Assembly: GCF_004137345.1 (NCBI RefSeq)
Contig: NZ_SDWV01000029.1
Location: forward strand, 1-54,300
From: Nocardioides zhouii
Lineage (GTDB): Bacteria > Actinomycetota > Actinomycetes > Propionibacteriales > Nocardioidaceae
Length of the DNA stretch: 54,300 nucleotides
Direction of reading: 5' to 3'
In this document: positions 46,045-54,140 of the stretch, one piece after another
Layout: each line of letters starts with the position of its first letter
Numbering within the stretch: position 1 is the first letter of the stretch
Notes under the pieces: generated by a model
Databases searched by the model: none
What the model was told of the DNA's origin: nothing
Seen by the model: only the letters and a program-made list of their open reading frames with translations
Made by a program: the position numbers and the translations under genes

Positions 46045-47241
46045 TCAGGCTGCTTCGCGGACGGTGATCTCGCCGCCGACCAGGTCGATGGTGATGGACA
46101 TGTCCGGGACGCCGTCGCCGGCGTCGCGGAAGGCGGTGAGCGTGCGGTCGAAGCCGTCTGCCCGCTGGTCGAAGAGGCGGATGTCGCCGCCCACGACCTG
46201 GGCCCGGACGTCGACGTCCATCCCGTCGGGGACGATCACCTCGACCTCGCCGCCGACGCCGTCGATCGAGATGTCGCGGCCGTCGAGGGCCTCGATGTCG
46301 GACACGTCGGAGAGGTCGAGGGTGAACCGGCCGGCGCCGAACTCGTAGCTCTCCTGCACGTCACCGGCGGTGGTCGGCGAGTAGCCGCGGCGCTCGTCGC
46401 CGATGCTGCTCCCGACCACCGAGCCGGCGGTCGCGAGGGCGGCCACGAGGCCGAGGGCGATCAGGCCACCGGCCCGGCCCCAGAACGACCCGACGACGAG
46501 CATCACGGCGGTGACGCCGAGGGCCAGGGCGGGGTACGCGCCGTCGGCCACGTCGACACCGGCGAGGTCGACGACGCCGAGGACGCCCTCGGCCAGCGCG
46601 ATCAGCGCGAGCGTGAAGAAGAACAGGATCGGTCCGCGCTTGCGCGGGTTGCGCGGCCGCGGCTCCCGGGCGTACGTCTCCCAGTGCTGCGGCTCGGCGG
46701 GCGACGCGTACGACGTCTCGGTGGTCGTCTCGGTGGTCGGCTCGGTGTAGCCGTAGCCGGTGCGCCGGCCCGAGCGGCGCTCCTTGCGGTGCAGGAACAG
46801 CACCACGATCGCGGCGACGATCGCCAGCTGCCACGGGAACCAGAAGGCGCCGGCCCAGTCGCCGATCGCGCAGAGGAGGGCGATCACGCCGACCCCGGCG
46901 ACGGCGAGGGAACGGCTGCGCCGGTCGAGGCCGAGCGGCTCGTCGTCGGTGCCCTCCTCGGGCACGAGGAGCCAGGCGCCGATGTAGAGCAGGAACCCAG
47001 CGCCACCGAAGAACACCGCGACGACCAGCGCGACCCGCACGATGATCGCGTCGATGTCGAGGTGGCGGGCGATGCCGCCGGCCACGCCGGCGATGTGCCG
47101 GTCGGTGACGCTGCGGCGCAGGCGGCCGAGATCCTTCATCTCGTCACGGGTGACGCGGGGACCGGTGGTCGGCTGCTCGCCGCTGGGTGGCGGCGGCGGT
47201 GTCGGGTTCTGACCCGTGGTGGTGGGGCTGGCGTTGTCCAT
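46045..47241 (-). CDS. PspC protein with LiaF-like C-terminal domain
   Basis: A 398-residue membrane protein. A proline-rich N-terminal tail leads to the PspC domain (about 38-98: RSVTDRHIAGVAGGIARHLD, FFGGAGFLLYIGAWLLVPEE), three or more further helices (about 108-265), and a C-terminal beta-rich domain (about 305-398) with ISIDGVGGEVEVIVPDGMDV and VVGGDIRLFD, the DUF2154/LiaF fold that regulates a sensor kinase. The divergent gene is a PspC-histidine kinase, so a LiaFSR-like envelope stress circuit is likely. ATG 47241 has GGAG shortly upstream. Confidence 0.87.
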   Translation of the reverse strand: MDNASPTTTGQNPTPPPPPSGEQPTTGPRVTRDEMKDLGRLRRSVTDRHIAGVAGGIARHLDIDAIIVRVALVVAVFFGGAGFLLYIGAWLLVPEEGTDDEPLGLDRRSRSLAVAGVGVIALLCAIGDWAGAFWFPWQLAIVAAIVVLFLHRKERRSGRRTGYGYTEPTTETTTETSYASPAEPQHWETYAREPRPRNPRKRGPILFFFTLALIALAEGVLGVVDLAGVDVADGAYPALALGVTAVMLVVGSFWGRAGGLIALGLVAALATAGSVVGSSIGDERRGYSPTTAGDVQESYEFGAGRFTLDLSDVSDIEALDGRDISIDGVGGEVEVIVPDGMDVDVRAQVVGGDIRLFDQRADGFDRTLTAFRDAGDGVPDMSITIDLVGGEITVREAA

Positions 47242-47396
47242 GGCTCCACTCTGGTCGCCCGACCGCGTCGCCACCATCGGGGACAGCCCTGATTCGCAGG
47301 CCGGTTGTGCCTGCGCCGCCCCCGGGTGGACTCAGGGTCGGCTCGGGGTCTGTCCTCATGGTCCGCGCGCGGTGTGCCTGCGACGATGGAGGCACG

Positions 47397-48689
47397 ATGA
47401 GCCAGACACACGCGCCCCGAGCCGGTCGGTCCCGACGGGCCTACCGCGACCTCTCGGCGCCCATCGCCGGCGGCGTCGCGTCCGGCCTGGCCACCCACCT
47501 CGCGGTGCCGGTGCTCTGGGTGCGCGGGTTCTTCGTCGCGACGGCGTTCCTCGGCGGCTTCGGGCTGTTGCTCTACGCCGGCCTGTGGATGTTCCTGCCC
47601 GCCGACCAAGGCTTCGAGGTGAGCGCCCCCGGACTGGAGAGCGCCACGCGGACCGGCAAGCGCCCGGGCCGGCGTTCGCGGCTGCGCGACGCGGGTCCGG
47701 CGATCGCCCTCGGCGCCCTCTTCTTCGGCGTCGTCCTCGGCGTCGAGGGCGTCTTCGGACAGGGTGCGCTGTTCTGGCCCGTCGTCCTGGGCGTTGCCGG
47801 CATCGCGCTGCTGTGGCGCCAGGCAGACGAGGCCCAGCGCGAGCGGTGGACCGACACGACGGGGCGCATCGACCCCTTCCGCGCCGTGTTCGGCAACGGC
47901 GGCTGGGCGGCGTACGCCCGCATCGCCGCGGGGCTGGGCCTCATCGTCACCGCCATGATCGTCTTCGCGGTGGCCGCCGGGCAGGCCACCTTCGCGGTGC
48001 CGGTGCTCGTCGCCGGCCTGCTCGGCCTGCTGGGCCTCGCGATCGTCGTCGGCCCGTGGGGCCTGCGGCTGGTGAACGACCTCAGTGCGGAGCGCGCCGA
48101 GCGGGTGCGCACCCAGGAGCGCGCCGACATGGCCGCACACCTCCACGACTCCGTGCTCCAGACCCTCGCGCTGATCCAGAAGAACGCTCACGACTCCACC
48201 ACCGTCGCGCGGCTCGCCCGGTCCCAGGAGCGCGACCTGCGCCAGTGGCTCTTCGAGGCCGAGACCTCCGACACGACCACGCTCGCCGGCGCGCTGAAGG
48301 AGATGGCGGCAGACGTCGAGTCGCAGCACAACGTCGTCGTCGACGTCGTCACCGTCGGTGACTGCGCGCTCGACGACGAGCTGCGACCCGTCGTGCACGC
48401 CGCCCGCGAGGCCGTCGTCAACGTCGCCAAGCACGCCGGCACCCAGCGCGCCGACGTCTACGCCGAGACCTCGGACGCCGCGGTGGACGTCTTCGTCCGC
48501 GACCGCGGTGCCGGCTTCGACGTCGACGGCGTCGCCACGGACCGCCACGGCGTCCGCAGCAGCATCGTGGACCGGATGGCCCGCCACGGCGGCCGGGCGG
48601 ACGTACGCTCGGCCCCCGACGAGGGCACCGAGGTCCGCCTGCACATGCCCCGCACCACCCGCGGCACCAAGGACGAGGAGAACCGATGA
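47397..48689 (+). CDS. PspC-domain sensor histidine kinase (NarL type)
   Basis: A 430-residue sensor kinase. The N-terminal PspC module (about 12-75: RDLSAPIAGGVASGLATHLA) is part of a membrane domain of about five helices (to about 220). The dimerisation/phosphoacceptor domain is HisKA_3 with MAAHLHDSVLQTLALIQKNA, the phosphorylated histidine at about 250. The HATPase has REAVVNVAKHAG and DRGAGFDVDGV. It has no large extracellular sensor, as in LiaS-like intramembrane-sensing kinases. GATGGAGG precedes ATG 47397. Its stop overlaps the response regulator start in ATGA. Confidence 0.92.
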   Translation: MSQTHAPRAGRSRRAYRDLSAPIAGGVASGLATHLAVPVLWVRGFFVATAFLGGFGLLLYAGLWMFLPADQGFEVSAPGLESATRTGKRPGRRSRLRDAGPAIALGALFFGVVLGVEGVFGQGALFWPVVLGVAGIALLWRQADEAQRERWTDTTGRIDPFRAVFGNGGWAAYARIAAGLGLIVTAMIVFAVAAGQATFAVPVLVAGLLGLLGLAIVVGPWGLRLVNDLSAERAERVRTQERADMAAHLHDSVLQTLALIQKNAHDSTTVARLARSQERDLRQWLFEAETSDTTTLAGALKEMAADVESQHNVVVDVVTVGDCALDDELRPVVHAAREAVVNVAKHAGTQRADVYAETSDAAVDVFVRDRGAGFDVDGVATDRHGVRSSIVDRMARHGGRADVRSAPDEGTEVRLHMPRTTRGTKDEENR

Positions 48690-49351
48690 CCGAGCGCAGC
48701 CCCGACGGAGCAGTCCGCGTGGTGCTGGTCGACGACCACGCGATGTTCCGGGCCGGTGTCCGGTCCGAGCTGGCCGCGGCCGGTGCCGGCCGGGTCGAGG
48801 TGGTCGGCGAGGCCGCCGACGCCGACGCCGCGATCGCCGTCGTCCGCGAGCTGCAGCCCCAGGTCGTGCTGCTCGACGTACACCTCCCTGGCGGCGGCGG
48901 CATCGAGGTGATGCGGCGCCAGCCCTCACCCGACGCGCTCTACCTCGCGCTCTCGGTCTCCGACGCCGCCGAGGACGTCATCGGCACCATCCGCGGCGGT
49001 GCCCGCGGCTACGTCACCAAGACGATCACCGGCCCCGAGCTGGTCGACGCGATCACGCGGGTCGCCGGGGGAGACGCGGTGTTCTCGCCGCGGCTGGCTG
49101 GCTTCGTGCTCGACGCCTTCGCCGGCTCGATCGACGTCGCCGCGGTCGACGAGGACCTCGACCGGCTGACCGAGCGCGAGCGCGAGGTGATGCGCCTGAT
49201 CGCCCGCGGCTACGCCTACAAGGAGGTCGCCAAGGAGCTCTTCATCTCGGTGAAGACCGTCGAGACCCACATGTCGTCGGTGCTGCGCAAGCTGCAGCTC
49301 TCGAGCCGCCACGAGCTCACGAAGTGGGCCTCGGACCGGCGCCTGCTCTAG
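48686..49351 (+). CDS. NarL/LuxR-type response regulator
   Basis: A 221-residue regulator paired with the PspC kinase. The receiver has the acidic pair in VLVDDHAMFRAG, phosphoacceptor D64 (VVLLDVHLPGGGG) and K112 (GYVTKTIT). The LuxR-type helix-turn-helix (about 158-218) reads LTEREREVMRLIARGYAYKE and VKTVETHMSSVLRKLQL. It is co-translated with the kinase (ATGA overlap). Likely targets include the divergent PspC/LiaF operon through the 155-bp gap at 47242-47396, by analogy with Lia and Psp systems. Confidence 0.93.
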   Translation: MTERSPDGAVRVVLVDDHAMFRAGVRSELAAAGAGRVEVVGEAADADAAIAVVRELQPQVVLLDVHLPGGGGIEVMRRQPSPDALYLALSVSDAAEDVIGTIRGGARGYVTKTITGPELVDAITRVAGGDAVFSPRLAGFVLDAFAGSIDVAAVDEDLDRLTEREREVMRLIARGYAYKEVAKELFISVKTVETHMSSVLRKLQLSSRHELTKWASDRRLL

Positions 49352-49359
49352 TCGCGCGG

Positions 49360-49374
49360 CGCCCCGAAGGGGTG
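49360..49374 (+). terminator. Short GC hairpin after response regulator gene
   Basis: CGCCCC-GAA-GGGGTG forms a 6-bp stem with one wobble pair, 9 bp after the response regulator stop. No T-run follows directly, so it is a weak candidate. Confidence 0.35.
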
Positions 49375-49383
49375 GGTCGAGGT

Positions 49384-49412
49384 TTGACATCCCGGGGTCG
49401 AGCCGATGGGGT
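49384..49412 (+). promoter_or_regulatory. TTGACA - 17 bp - TGGGGT promoter, leaderless start
   Basis: A perfect -35 TTGACA (49384-49389), a 17-bp spacer and TGGGGT (49407-49412), then 6 nt and ATG 49419 of the permease gene. It is the best two-part promoter in the window. Confidence 0.6.
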
Positions 49413-49418
49413 CGTCAG

Positions 49419-50858
49419 ATGTCGGACACTGCCACAGCCCCCCGCCCGGACGAGAAGGACAGTGAGCTCAAGCGGTCCATCACGGGCCGCCTGCTGTTCT
49501 TCTACACGCTCGGCGACGTGCTCGGATCGGGCATCTACGTCCTGATCGGCCTGGTCGCGGCAGCGGTCGGCGGCGCCTTCTGGATCGCCTTCGCCCTCGG
49601 CGTCGCGGTCGCGGCGATCACCGGTGCGGCGTACGCCGAGCTGGTGACGAAGTACCCGCAGGCCGCCGGTGCCTCGCTCTACGTCAACAAGGCCTTCGGC
49701 AACCGGCCGCTCACCTTCCTGATCACGGTGTCGTTCCTCGCGGCCAGCATGGCCGCCTCGGGCTCGCTCGCGGTCGGGTTCGCCTCGTACTTCTCCGAGC
49801 TCTGGGCCGCACCTCCGGCCCTGCTGGTCTCGCTGGTGTTCGTCGCGATCCTCGTGGTCGTGAACTTCATCGGGATCACCGAGTCGGTCGTGATCAACAT
49901 GCTGATGACCTTCGTCGAGGTCGCCGGCCTGCTGATCGTGCTCATCATCGGCATCGTCTTCGTGGCCCAGGGCAACGCCGACTTCGGCGTGCTCACCCAG
50001 ATCGAGACCGGCGGTGACTACAGCAGCCCCGCGCTCGCCGTCCTCGCCGGCATCTCGTTCTCCTTCTTCGCGATGACCGGATTCGAGAACACGGTCAACG
50101 TGGCCGAGGAGACCATCGAGCCCTACAAGGCGTTCCCGCGCTCGCTGGTCGGCGGCATGCTCGTCGCCGGTCTGGTCTACGTCCTGGTCTCGATCGCCGC
50201 AGCGCTGACCGTGCCCGTCGACACGCTGGCCGGCTCCGACGCCGCGCTGCTCGAGGTGGTCAAGCAGGGGATCCTGCCGTTCTCCACCGACTTCATGACC
50301 AACCTCTTCGTGGTCATCGCGCTCATCGCGATCACCAACACCACGCTCGTCACGATCGTCACCCAGCCGCGCATCCTCTACGGCATGGCCCGCGAGGACG
50401 TGGTGCCGGCCGTGTTCGCCACGATCCACCCGGTCCGCCGCAGCCCCTGGGTCGGCCTGATCTTCAGCGGCGTCGTGGTGAGCCTCCTGCTCGTCATCGG
50501 CACGCTGGTCACCGCCTCGGGCGGCGGCATCGACCTGGTCGGCCGCCTCGCGACCGTCACGGTCGTCCTGCTCCTCGCGATCTACGCACTGGTGATCGTC
50601 TCCTGCCTCAAGCTCCGCGGGCAGGACGAGCACGACGAGATCTTCCGGGCCAACACCCCGCTGCTGATGGTGGGCCTGGTCGGCAACCTCGCCATCCTCG
50701 GCTTCACCGTGTACGACGACCCCCACTCGCTCATTTGGTGCGCCGGGCTGCTGGCCGTCGGCGGCGTGCTCTTCCTCGCCGAGTACTTCTTCGGCGGCAA
50801 GGGCACCGGCGCCACCACCCCCGACCTCGACGAGACCACCGCCGGCAAGGAGGCCTGA
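49419..50858 (+). CDS. APC family amino acid permease
   Basis: A 479-residue transporter with 12 or so hydrophobic helices. The APC hallmark is in the first helix: LGDVLGSGIYVLIGLVAAAV, with the unwound GSG(I) motif that binds the substrate alpha-amino/carboxyl group. FAMTGFENTVNVAEETIEPY in helix 6 is another family block. It most resembles cationic/neutral amino acid transporters; the exact substrate is unknown. The universal stress gene begins 1 bp downstream of its stop, so the two are a translational unit. Confidence 0.92.
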   Translation: MSDTATAPRPDEKDSELKRSITGRLLFFYTLGDVLGSGIYVLIGLVAAAVGGAFWIAFALGVAVAAITGAAYAELVTKYPQAAGASLYVNKAFGNRPLTFLITVSFLAASMAASGSLAVGFASYFSELWAAPPALLVSLVFVAILVVVNFIGITESVVINMLMTFVEVAGLLIVLIIGIVFVAQGNADFGVLTQIETGGDYSSPALAVLAGISFSFFAMTGFENTVNVAEETIEPYKAFPRSLVGGMLVAGLVYVLVSIAAALTVPVDTLAGSDAALLEVVKQGILPFSTDFMTNLFVVIALIAITNTTLVTIVTQPRILYGMAREDVVPAVFATIHPVRRSPWVGLIFSGVVVSLLLVIGTLVTASGGGIDLVGRLATVTVVLLLAIYALVIVSCLKLRGQDEHDEIFRANTPLLMVGLVGNLAILGFTVYDDPHSLIWCAGLLAVGGVLFLAEYFFGGKGTGATTPDLDETTAGKEA

Positions 50859-50859
50859 C

Positions 50860-51303
50860 ATGCACGTCATCGTCGCCACGGACGGGTCCATGCAGTCGCT
50901 GGCAGCCGCCAAGCACCTCAAGTCGTTCGCCGACCCGACCAAGATCACCGAGGTCTCGGTCGTCGCGGTGCTCCGGCCGCTGGCGTCGGTCGCGTTCGCC
51001 GACGACGTCTCCGGTCGCGAGTTCGATGGGTCGTTCCGCGATGCCGCGCAGAGTGCGGTCGACGCGATCGCCGCGGTCTTCGACGGCTGGGGGCCGAAGG
51101 TCAACAAGCGGATCCGCAGCGGCTCGGCCGCCAACGAGATCATCAAGGCCGCGAAGCAGTACGACGCCGGACTGGTCGTCGTGGCTGCGGGCGGTGGCGG
51201 CCTCAGCGACGCCGTGCTCGTCGGCAGCACCGCGCAGCGCGTCCAGCACTACGCGCCGTGCCCGGTGCTCGTCGTACGACCCGCGCCGCGGAAGAAGAAG
51301 TAG
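50860..51303 (+). CDS. Universal stress protein A domain protein
   Basis: A 147-residue UspA-fold protein. It starts HVIVATDGSMQSLAAAKHLK with the nucleotide-binding aspartate, and has VLVGSTAQRVQHYAPCPVLV matching the G-x2-G-x9-G(S/T) ATP-binding pattern in relaxed form (first Gly in GSTA). The lysine-rich end (PRKKK) is unusual. Directly joined to the permease gene, it may regulate transport, as proposed for other APC-Usp pairs; this is inference. Confidence 0.88.
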   Translation: MHVIVATDGSMQSLAAAKHLKSFADPTKITEVSVVAVLRPLASVAFADDVSGREFDGSFRDAAQSAVDAIAAVFDGWGPKVNKRIRSGSAANEIIKAAKQYDAGLVVVAAGGGGLSDAVLVGSTAQRVQHYAPCPVLVVRPAPRKKK

Positions 51304-51315
51304 CGCGCAGTCTCC

Positions 51316-51321
51316 TAGGGT
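51316..51321 (+). promoter_or_regulatory. -10 box TAGGGT, leaderless start
   Basis: TAGGGT followed by 6 nt and ATG 51328. Confidence 0.55.
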
Positions 51322-51327
51322 GTCGGC

Positions 51328-51681
51328 ATGGAGACCCTGCGGCTGGTGCTGCTCTTCGTCCACATCCTCGGCTACGCCGCGCTGCTCGGCGGCCTCCTCG
51401 TGCAGGTGCGCTCGGAGACCAAGGCCGTCAACCCGCTGATGCGTGACGGGATCGGCACGGCGTTCCTCGCCGGCCTGCTCCTCGTCGGGGTGCTCGAGAG
51501 CCTGGGGTCGCCCGACCACGCGAAGATCGGCGTGAAGTTCGCCGTGGGGCTCGTGATCCTGGTGCTCGTCATGGTCAACATGCGCAAGCCGAGCATTCCG
51601 CAGGGGCTCTACGTCGGCCTGTTGGTGCTGACGATCGCCAACATCGCAGTGGCCGTCTTCTGGTCGCCCGTGCACGCCTGA
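51328..51681 (+). CDS. Small four-helix membrane protein
   Basis: A 117-residue membrane protein with four predicted helices (about 5-25, 42-59, 66-84, 93-111) and short loops. Histidines at the start of helix one (LFVHILGYAALLGGL) and in the second loop suggest a haem- or metal-binding relative of small actinobacterial integral membrane proteins, but no family is certain. It has its own leaderless start and ends 46 bp before the pcrA start. Confidence 0.75.
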   Translation: METLRLVLLFVHILGYAALLGGLLVQVRSETKAVNPLMRDGIGTAFLAGLLLVGVLESLGSPDHAKIGVKFAVGLVILVLVMVNMRKPSIPQGLYVGLLVLTIANIAVAVFWSPVHA

Positions 51682-51712
51682 CGCGGCCGACCCGGTTGTC
51701 ACCGGGCCCGCA

Positions 51713-51718
51713 TAGGGT
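51713..51718 (+). promoter_or_regulatory. -10 box TAGGGT, near-leaderless start
   Basis: TAGGGT followed by 9 nt and ATG 51728 of pcrA. The spacing is 2-3 nt longer than in the other cases, giving a leader of 2-3 nt at most. Confidence 0.45.
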
Positions 51719-51727
51719 TGGGACGAC

Positions 51728-54136
51728 ATGACTCCTCCCACCCCTCCCGGACAGACACAGGCGGCCCTGCTCGAGCACCCCCTCCTCGAGGGGCTCAACG
51801 ACCCCCAGCGGGCTGCCGTGATGCATGCCGGTGCGCCGCTGCTCGTGGTGGCCGGCGCCGGCTCCGGCAAGACTCGCGTGCTGACCCGGCGCATCGCCTG
51901 GCTGATCTCCGAGCGCAAGGCGCACCCGGGTTCGATCCTGGCGATCACCTTCACCAACAAGGCCGCCGCCGAGATGAAGTCGCGCGTGCAGGACCTCGTC
52001 GGCAACCGCGCCAAGATCATGTGGGTCTCGACCTTCCACTCCTCGTGCGTGCGCATCCTGCGCAAGGAGATCGACCGGGTCGGCCTCAAGTCGAACTTCT
52101 CGATCTACGACGCCGCCGACTCCAAGCGGCTGATGACCCTCGTGCTGCGCGACCTCGAGCTCGACCCCAAGCGCTACCAGCCCAACGCCGTCCTCCACTG
52201 GGTGTCGGACCAGAAGAACGAGCTGCGTGACGCCGAGGACGCCGCCAAGGAGGCGAAGAACAGCTTCGAGGAGGCGTACGCCAAGGCCTACACCGCCTAC
52301 CAGCGCCGGCTGCGCGAGGCCAACGCGCTCGACTTCGACGACCTGATCATGACGACGGTCCACGTGCTGCAGGCCTTCCCCGACGTACGCGAGAACTACC
52401 GCCGCCGGTTCCGCCACGTGCTCGTGGACGAGTACCAGGACACCAACCACGCGCAGTACAGCCTGATCCAGCAGCTGTGCGGGCAGTCCTTCGAGATCGG
52501 CACTGGCTTCGAAGAGCTGGAGACCGAGGTCGCCGGCGAGCGGGTCGGGCCGAGCGAGCTGATGGTGGTCGGCGACGCCGACCAGTCGATCTACGCCTTC
52601 CGCGGCGCCGACATCCGCAACATCATGGACTTCGAGCAGGACTTTCCCGACGCCACGACGATCCTGCTGGAGCAGAACTACCGCTCCACGCAGACGATCC
52701 TCACCGCGGCGAACTCGGTGATCGGCAACAACCGCGGGCGCAAGGACAAGCGGCTGTGGACCGACGCCGGCTCGGGGGAGCGGATCGTCGGCTACGTCTC
52801 CGACGACGAGCACGACGAGGCGCGCTTCGTCAGCCAGGAGATCGACAAGCTCGTCGACGACGCCGGCGTACGCCCTGCTGACGTGGCCGTGTTCTACCGC
52901 ACCAACGCCCAGTCCCGGGTCTTCGAGGAGGTGTTCATCCGCACCGGTCAGCCCTACAAGGTCGTCGGCGGGGTGCGCTTCTACGAGCGCAAGGAGGTCC
53001 GCGACGCGTTGGCCTACCTCCGGATGCTGGTCAACACCGCCGACGAGATCTCCCTGCGGCGGGTGCTCAACACCCCCAAGCGGGGCATCGGCGAGCGCGC
53101 CGAGGCGTGCATCGCCGCCCTCGCCGAGCGCGACCGGATCACGTTCTGGGAGGCACTGACCCGCGCGGCCGAGGCGCCCGGCCTGGCCACCCGCAGCCTG
53201 AAGAACATCGAGGCGTTCGTGGCGATGGTGCAGGAGATCCAGTCGATGGTCGAGGCCGACGAGCGCCCCGACGTGATCCTGGAGTCGGTGCTCGAGCGCT
53301 CCGGCTACCTCACCGAGCTCGAGGCCAGCGAGGACCCGCAGGACGGCACCCGGCTGGAGAACCTCGCCGAGCTCGTCGCGGTGGCCCGGGAGTTCGCCGA
53401 GGACCCGCAGCCCGGACCCAGCGCGGACCCCGCAGAGGTGGAGGCCGGCACCGTCTCGGTCGGGCTCGGCGACTTCCTCGAGCGCGTGGCGCTGGTGGCT
53501 GACGCCGACCAGATCCCCGACGCCCCTGACGGCGACGACTCCGGCGTGGTGACGCTGATGACGCTCCACACCGCCAAGGGCCTCGAGTTCCCGGTGGTCT
53601 TCCTCACCGGTCTCGAGGACGGCGTCTTCCCGCACCAGCGGTCGCTGGGCGACCAGCCCGAGCTCGAGGAGGAGCGCCGGCTCGCCTACGTCGGCGTGAC
53701 CCGCGCCGAGAAGCGCCTCTACGTCTCCCGCGCCCTCGTCCGGTCGGCCTGGGGCGCCCCGAGCCACAACCCCGCCAGCCGGTTCCTCGACGAGCTCCCC
53801 GTCGACCTCGTCGACTGGCGACGTACGGCCGCCGAGCAGACGCGCTGGGGACGCCCCGACCACACGGGCGGTGCCGCCCGCCTCGGGACACCCACCGACG
53901 CCGGGCGCCGCAACTTCTCCTCGGCCGCGATGCGCGCCGACGTCGCGTCGAAGTCCAAGCCCGCCCGCCCGATCCCGAGCCTCGATCCGGGCGACCGGGT
54001 CGTGCACGACTCGTTCGGCATGGGCACGGTCGTCGCCGTCGACGGGGTCGCCGAGAAGTCGGTCGCCTCGATCGACTTCGGCTCCGAGGGCGTCAAGCGC
54101 CTGCTGCTCCGCTACGCCCCGGTGGAGAAGCTCTGA
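51728..54136 (+). CDS. pcrA: ATP-dependent DNA helicase PcrA (UvrD/Rep family)
   Basis: An 802-residue superfamily 1 3'-5' helicase for repair and replication-fork maintenance. Motifs in order: I VVAGAGSGKTRVLTRRIAWL (42-49 core), Ia ITFTNKAAAEMKSR, II LVDEYQDTNHAQ (about 232), III VVGDADQSIYAFRGAD, IV LLEQNYRSTQTIL, V LMTLHTAKGLEFPVVFLTGL, VI RRLAYVGVTRAEKRLYVSRA. The end holds the small Tudor-like domain (GDRVVHDSFGMGTVVAVDGV) that links PcrA to RNA polymerase in other bacteria. The order, size and C-terminal domain separate it from UvrD2 and RecB types. Confidence 0.96.
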   Translation: MTPPTPPGQTQAALLEHPLLEGLNDPQRAAVMHAGAPLLVVAGAGSGKTRVLTRRIAWLISERKAHPGSILAITFTNKAAAEMKSRVQDLVGNRAKIMWVSTFHSSCVRILRKEIDRVGLKSNFSIYDAADSKRLMTLVLRDLELDPKRYQPNAVLHWVSDQKNELRDAEDAAKEAKNSFEEAYAKAYTAYQRRLREANALDFDDLIMTTVHVLQAFPDVRENYRRRFRHVLVDEYQDTNHAQYSLIQQLCGQSFEIGTGFEELETEVAGERVGPSELMVVGDADQSIYAFRGADIRNIMDFEQDFPDATTILLEQNYRSTQTILTAANSVIGNNRGRKDKRLWTDAGSGERIVGYVSDDEHDEARFVSQEIDKLVDDAGVRPADVAVFYRTNAQSRVFEEVFIRTGQPYKVVGGVRFYERKEVRDALAYLRMLVNTADEISLRRVLNTPKRGIGERAEACIAALAERDRITFWEALTRAAEAPGLATRSLKNIEAFVAMVQEIQSMVEADERPDVILESVLERSGYLTELEASEDPQDGTRLENLAELVAVAREFAEDPQPGPSADPAEVEAGTVSVGLGDFLERVALVADADQIPDAPDGDDSGVVTLMTLHTAKGLEFPVVFLTGLEDGVFPHQRSLGDQPELEEERRLAYVGVTRAEKRLYVSRALVRSAWGAPSHNPASRFLDELPVDLVDWRRTAAEQTRWGRPDHTGGAARLGTPTDAGRRNFSSAAMRADVASKSKPARPIPSLDPGDRVVHDSFGMGTVVAVDGVAEKSVASIDFGSEGVKRLLLRYAPVEKL

Positions 54137-54140
54137 CCCG

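Noticed and set aside
47242..47396. Riboswitch or tRNA in the 155-bp divergent gap
   Set aside because: No cloverleaf, T-loop or known aptamer core was seen; it looks like an ordinary divergent promoter region.
49317..51230. Long minus-strand frame opposite the permease and Usp genes
   Set aside because: Acidic/His/Gln-rich low-complexity translation with no domain, antisense to two clear genes.
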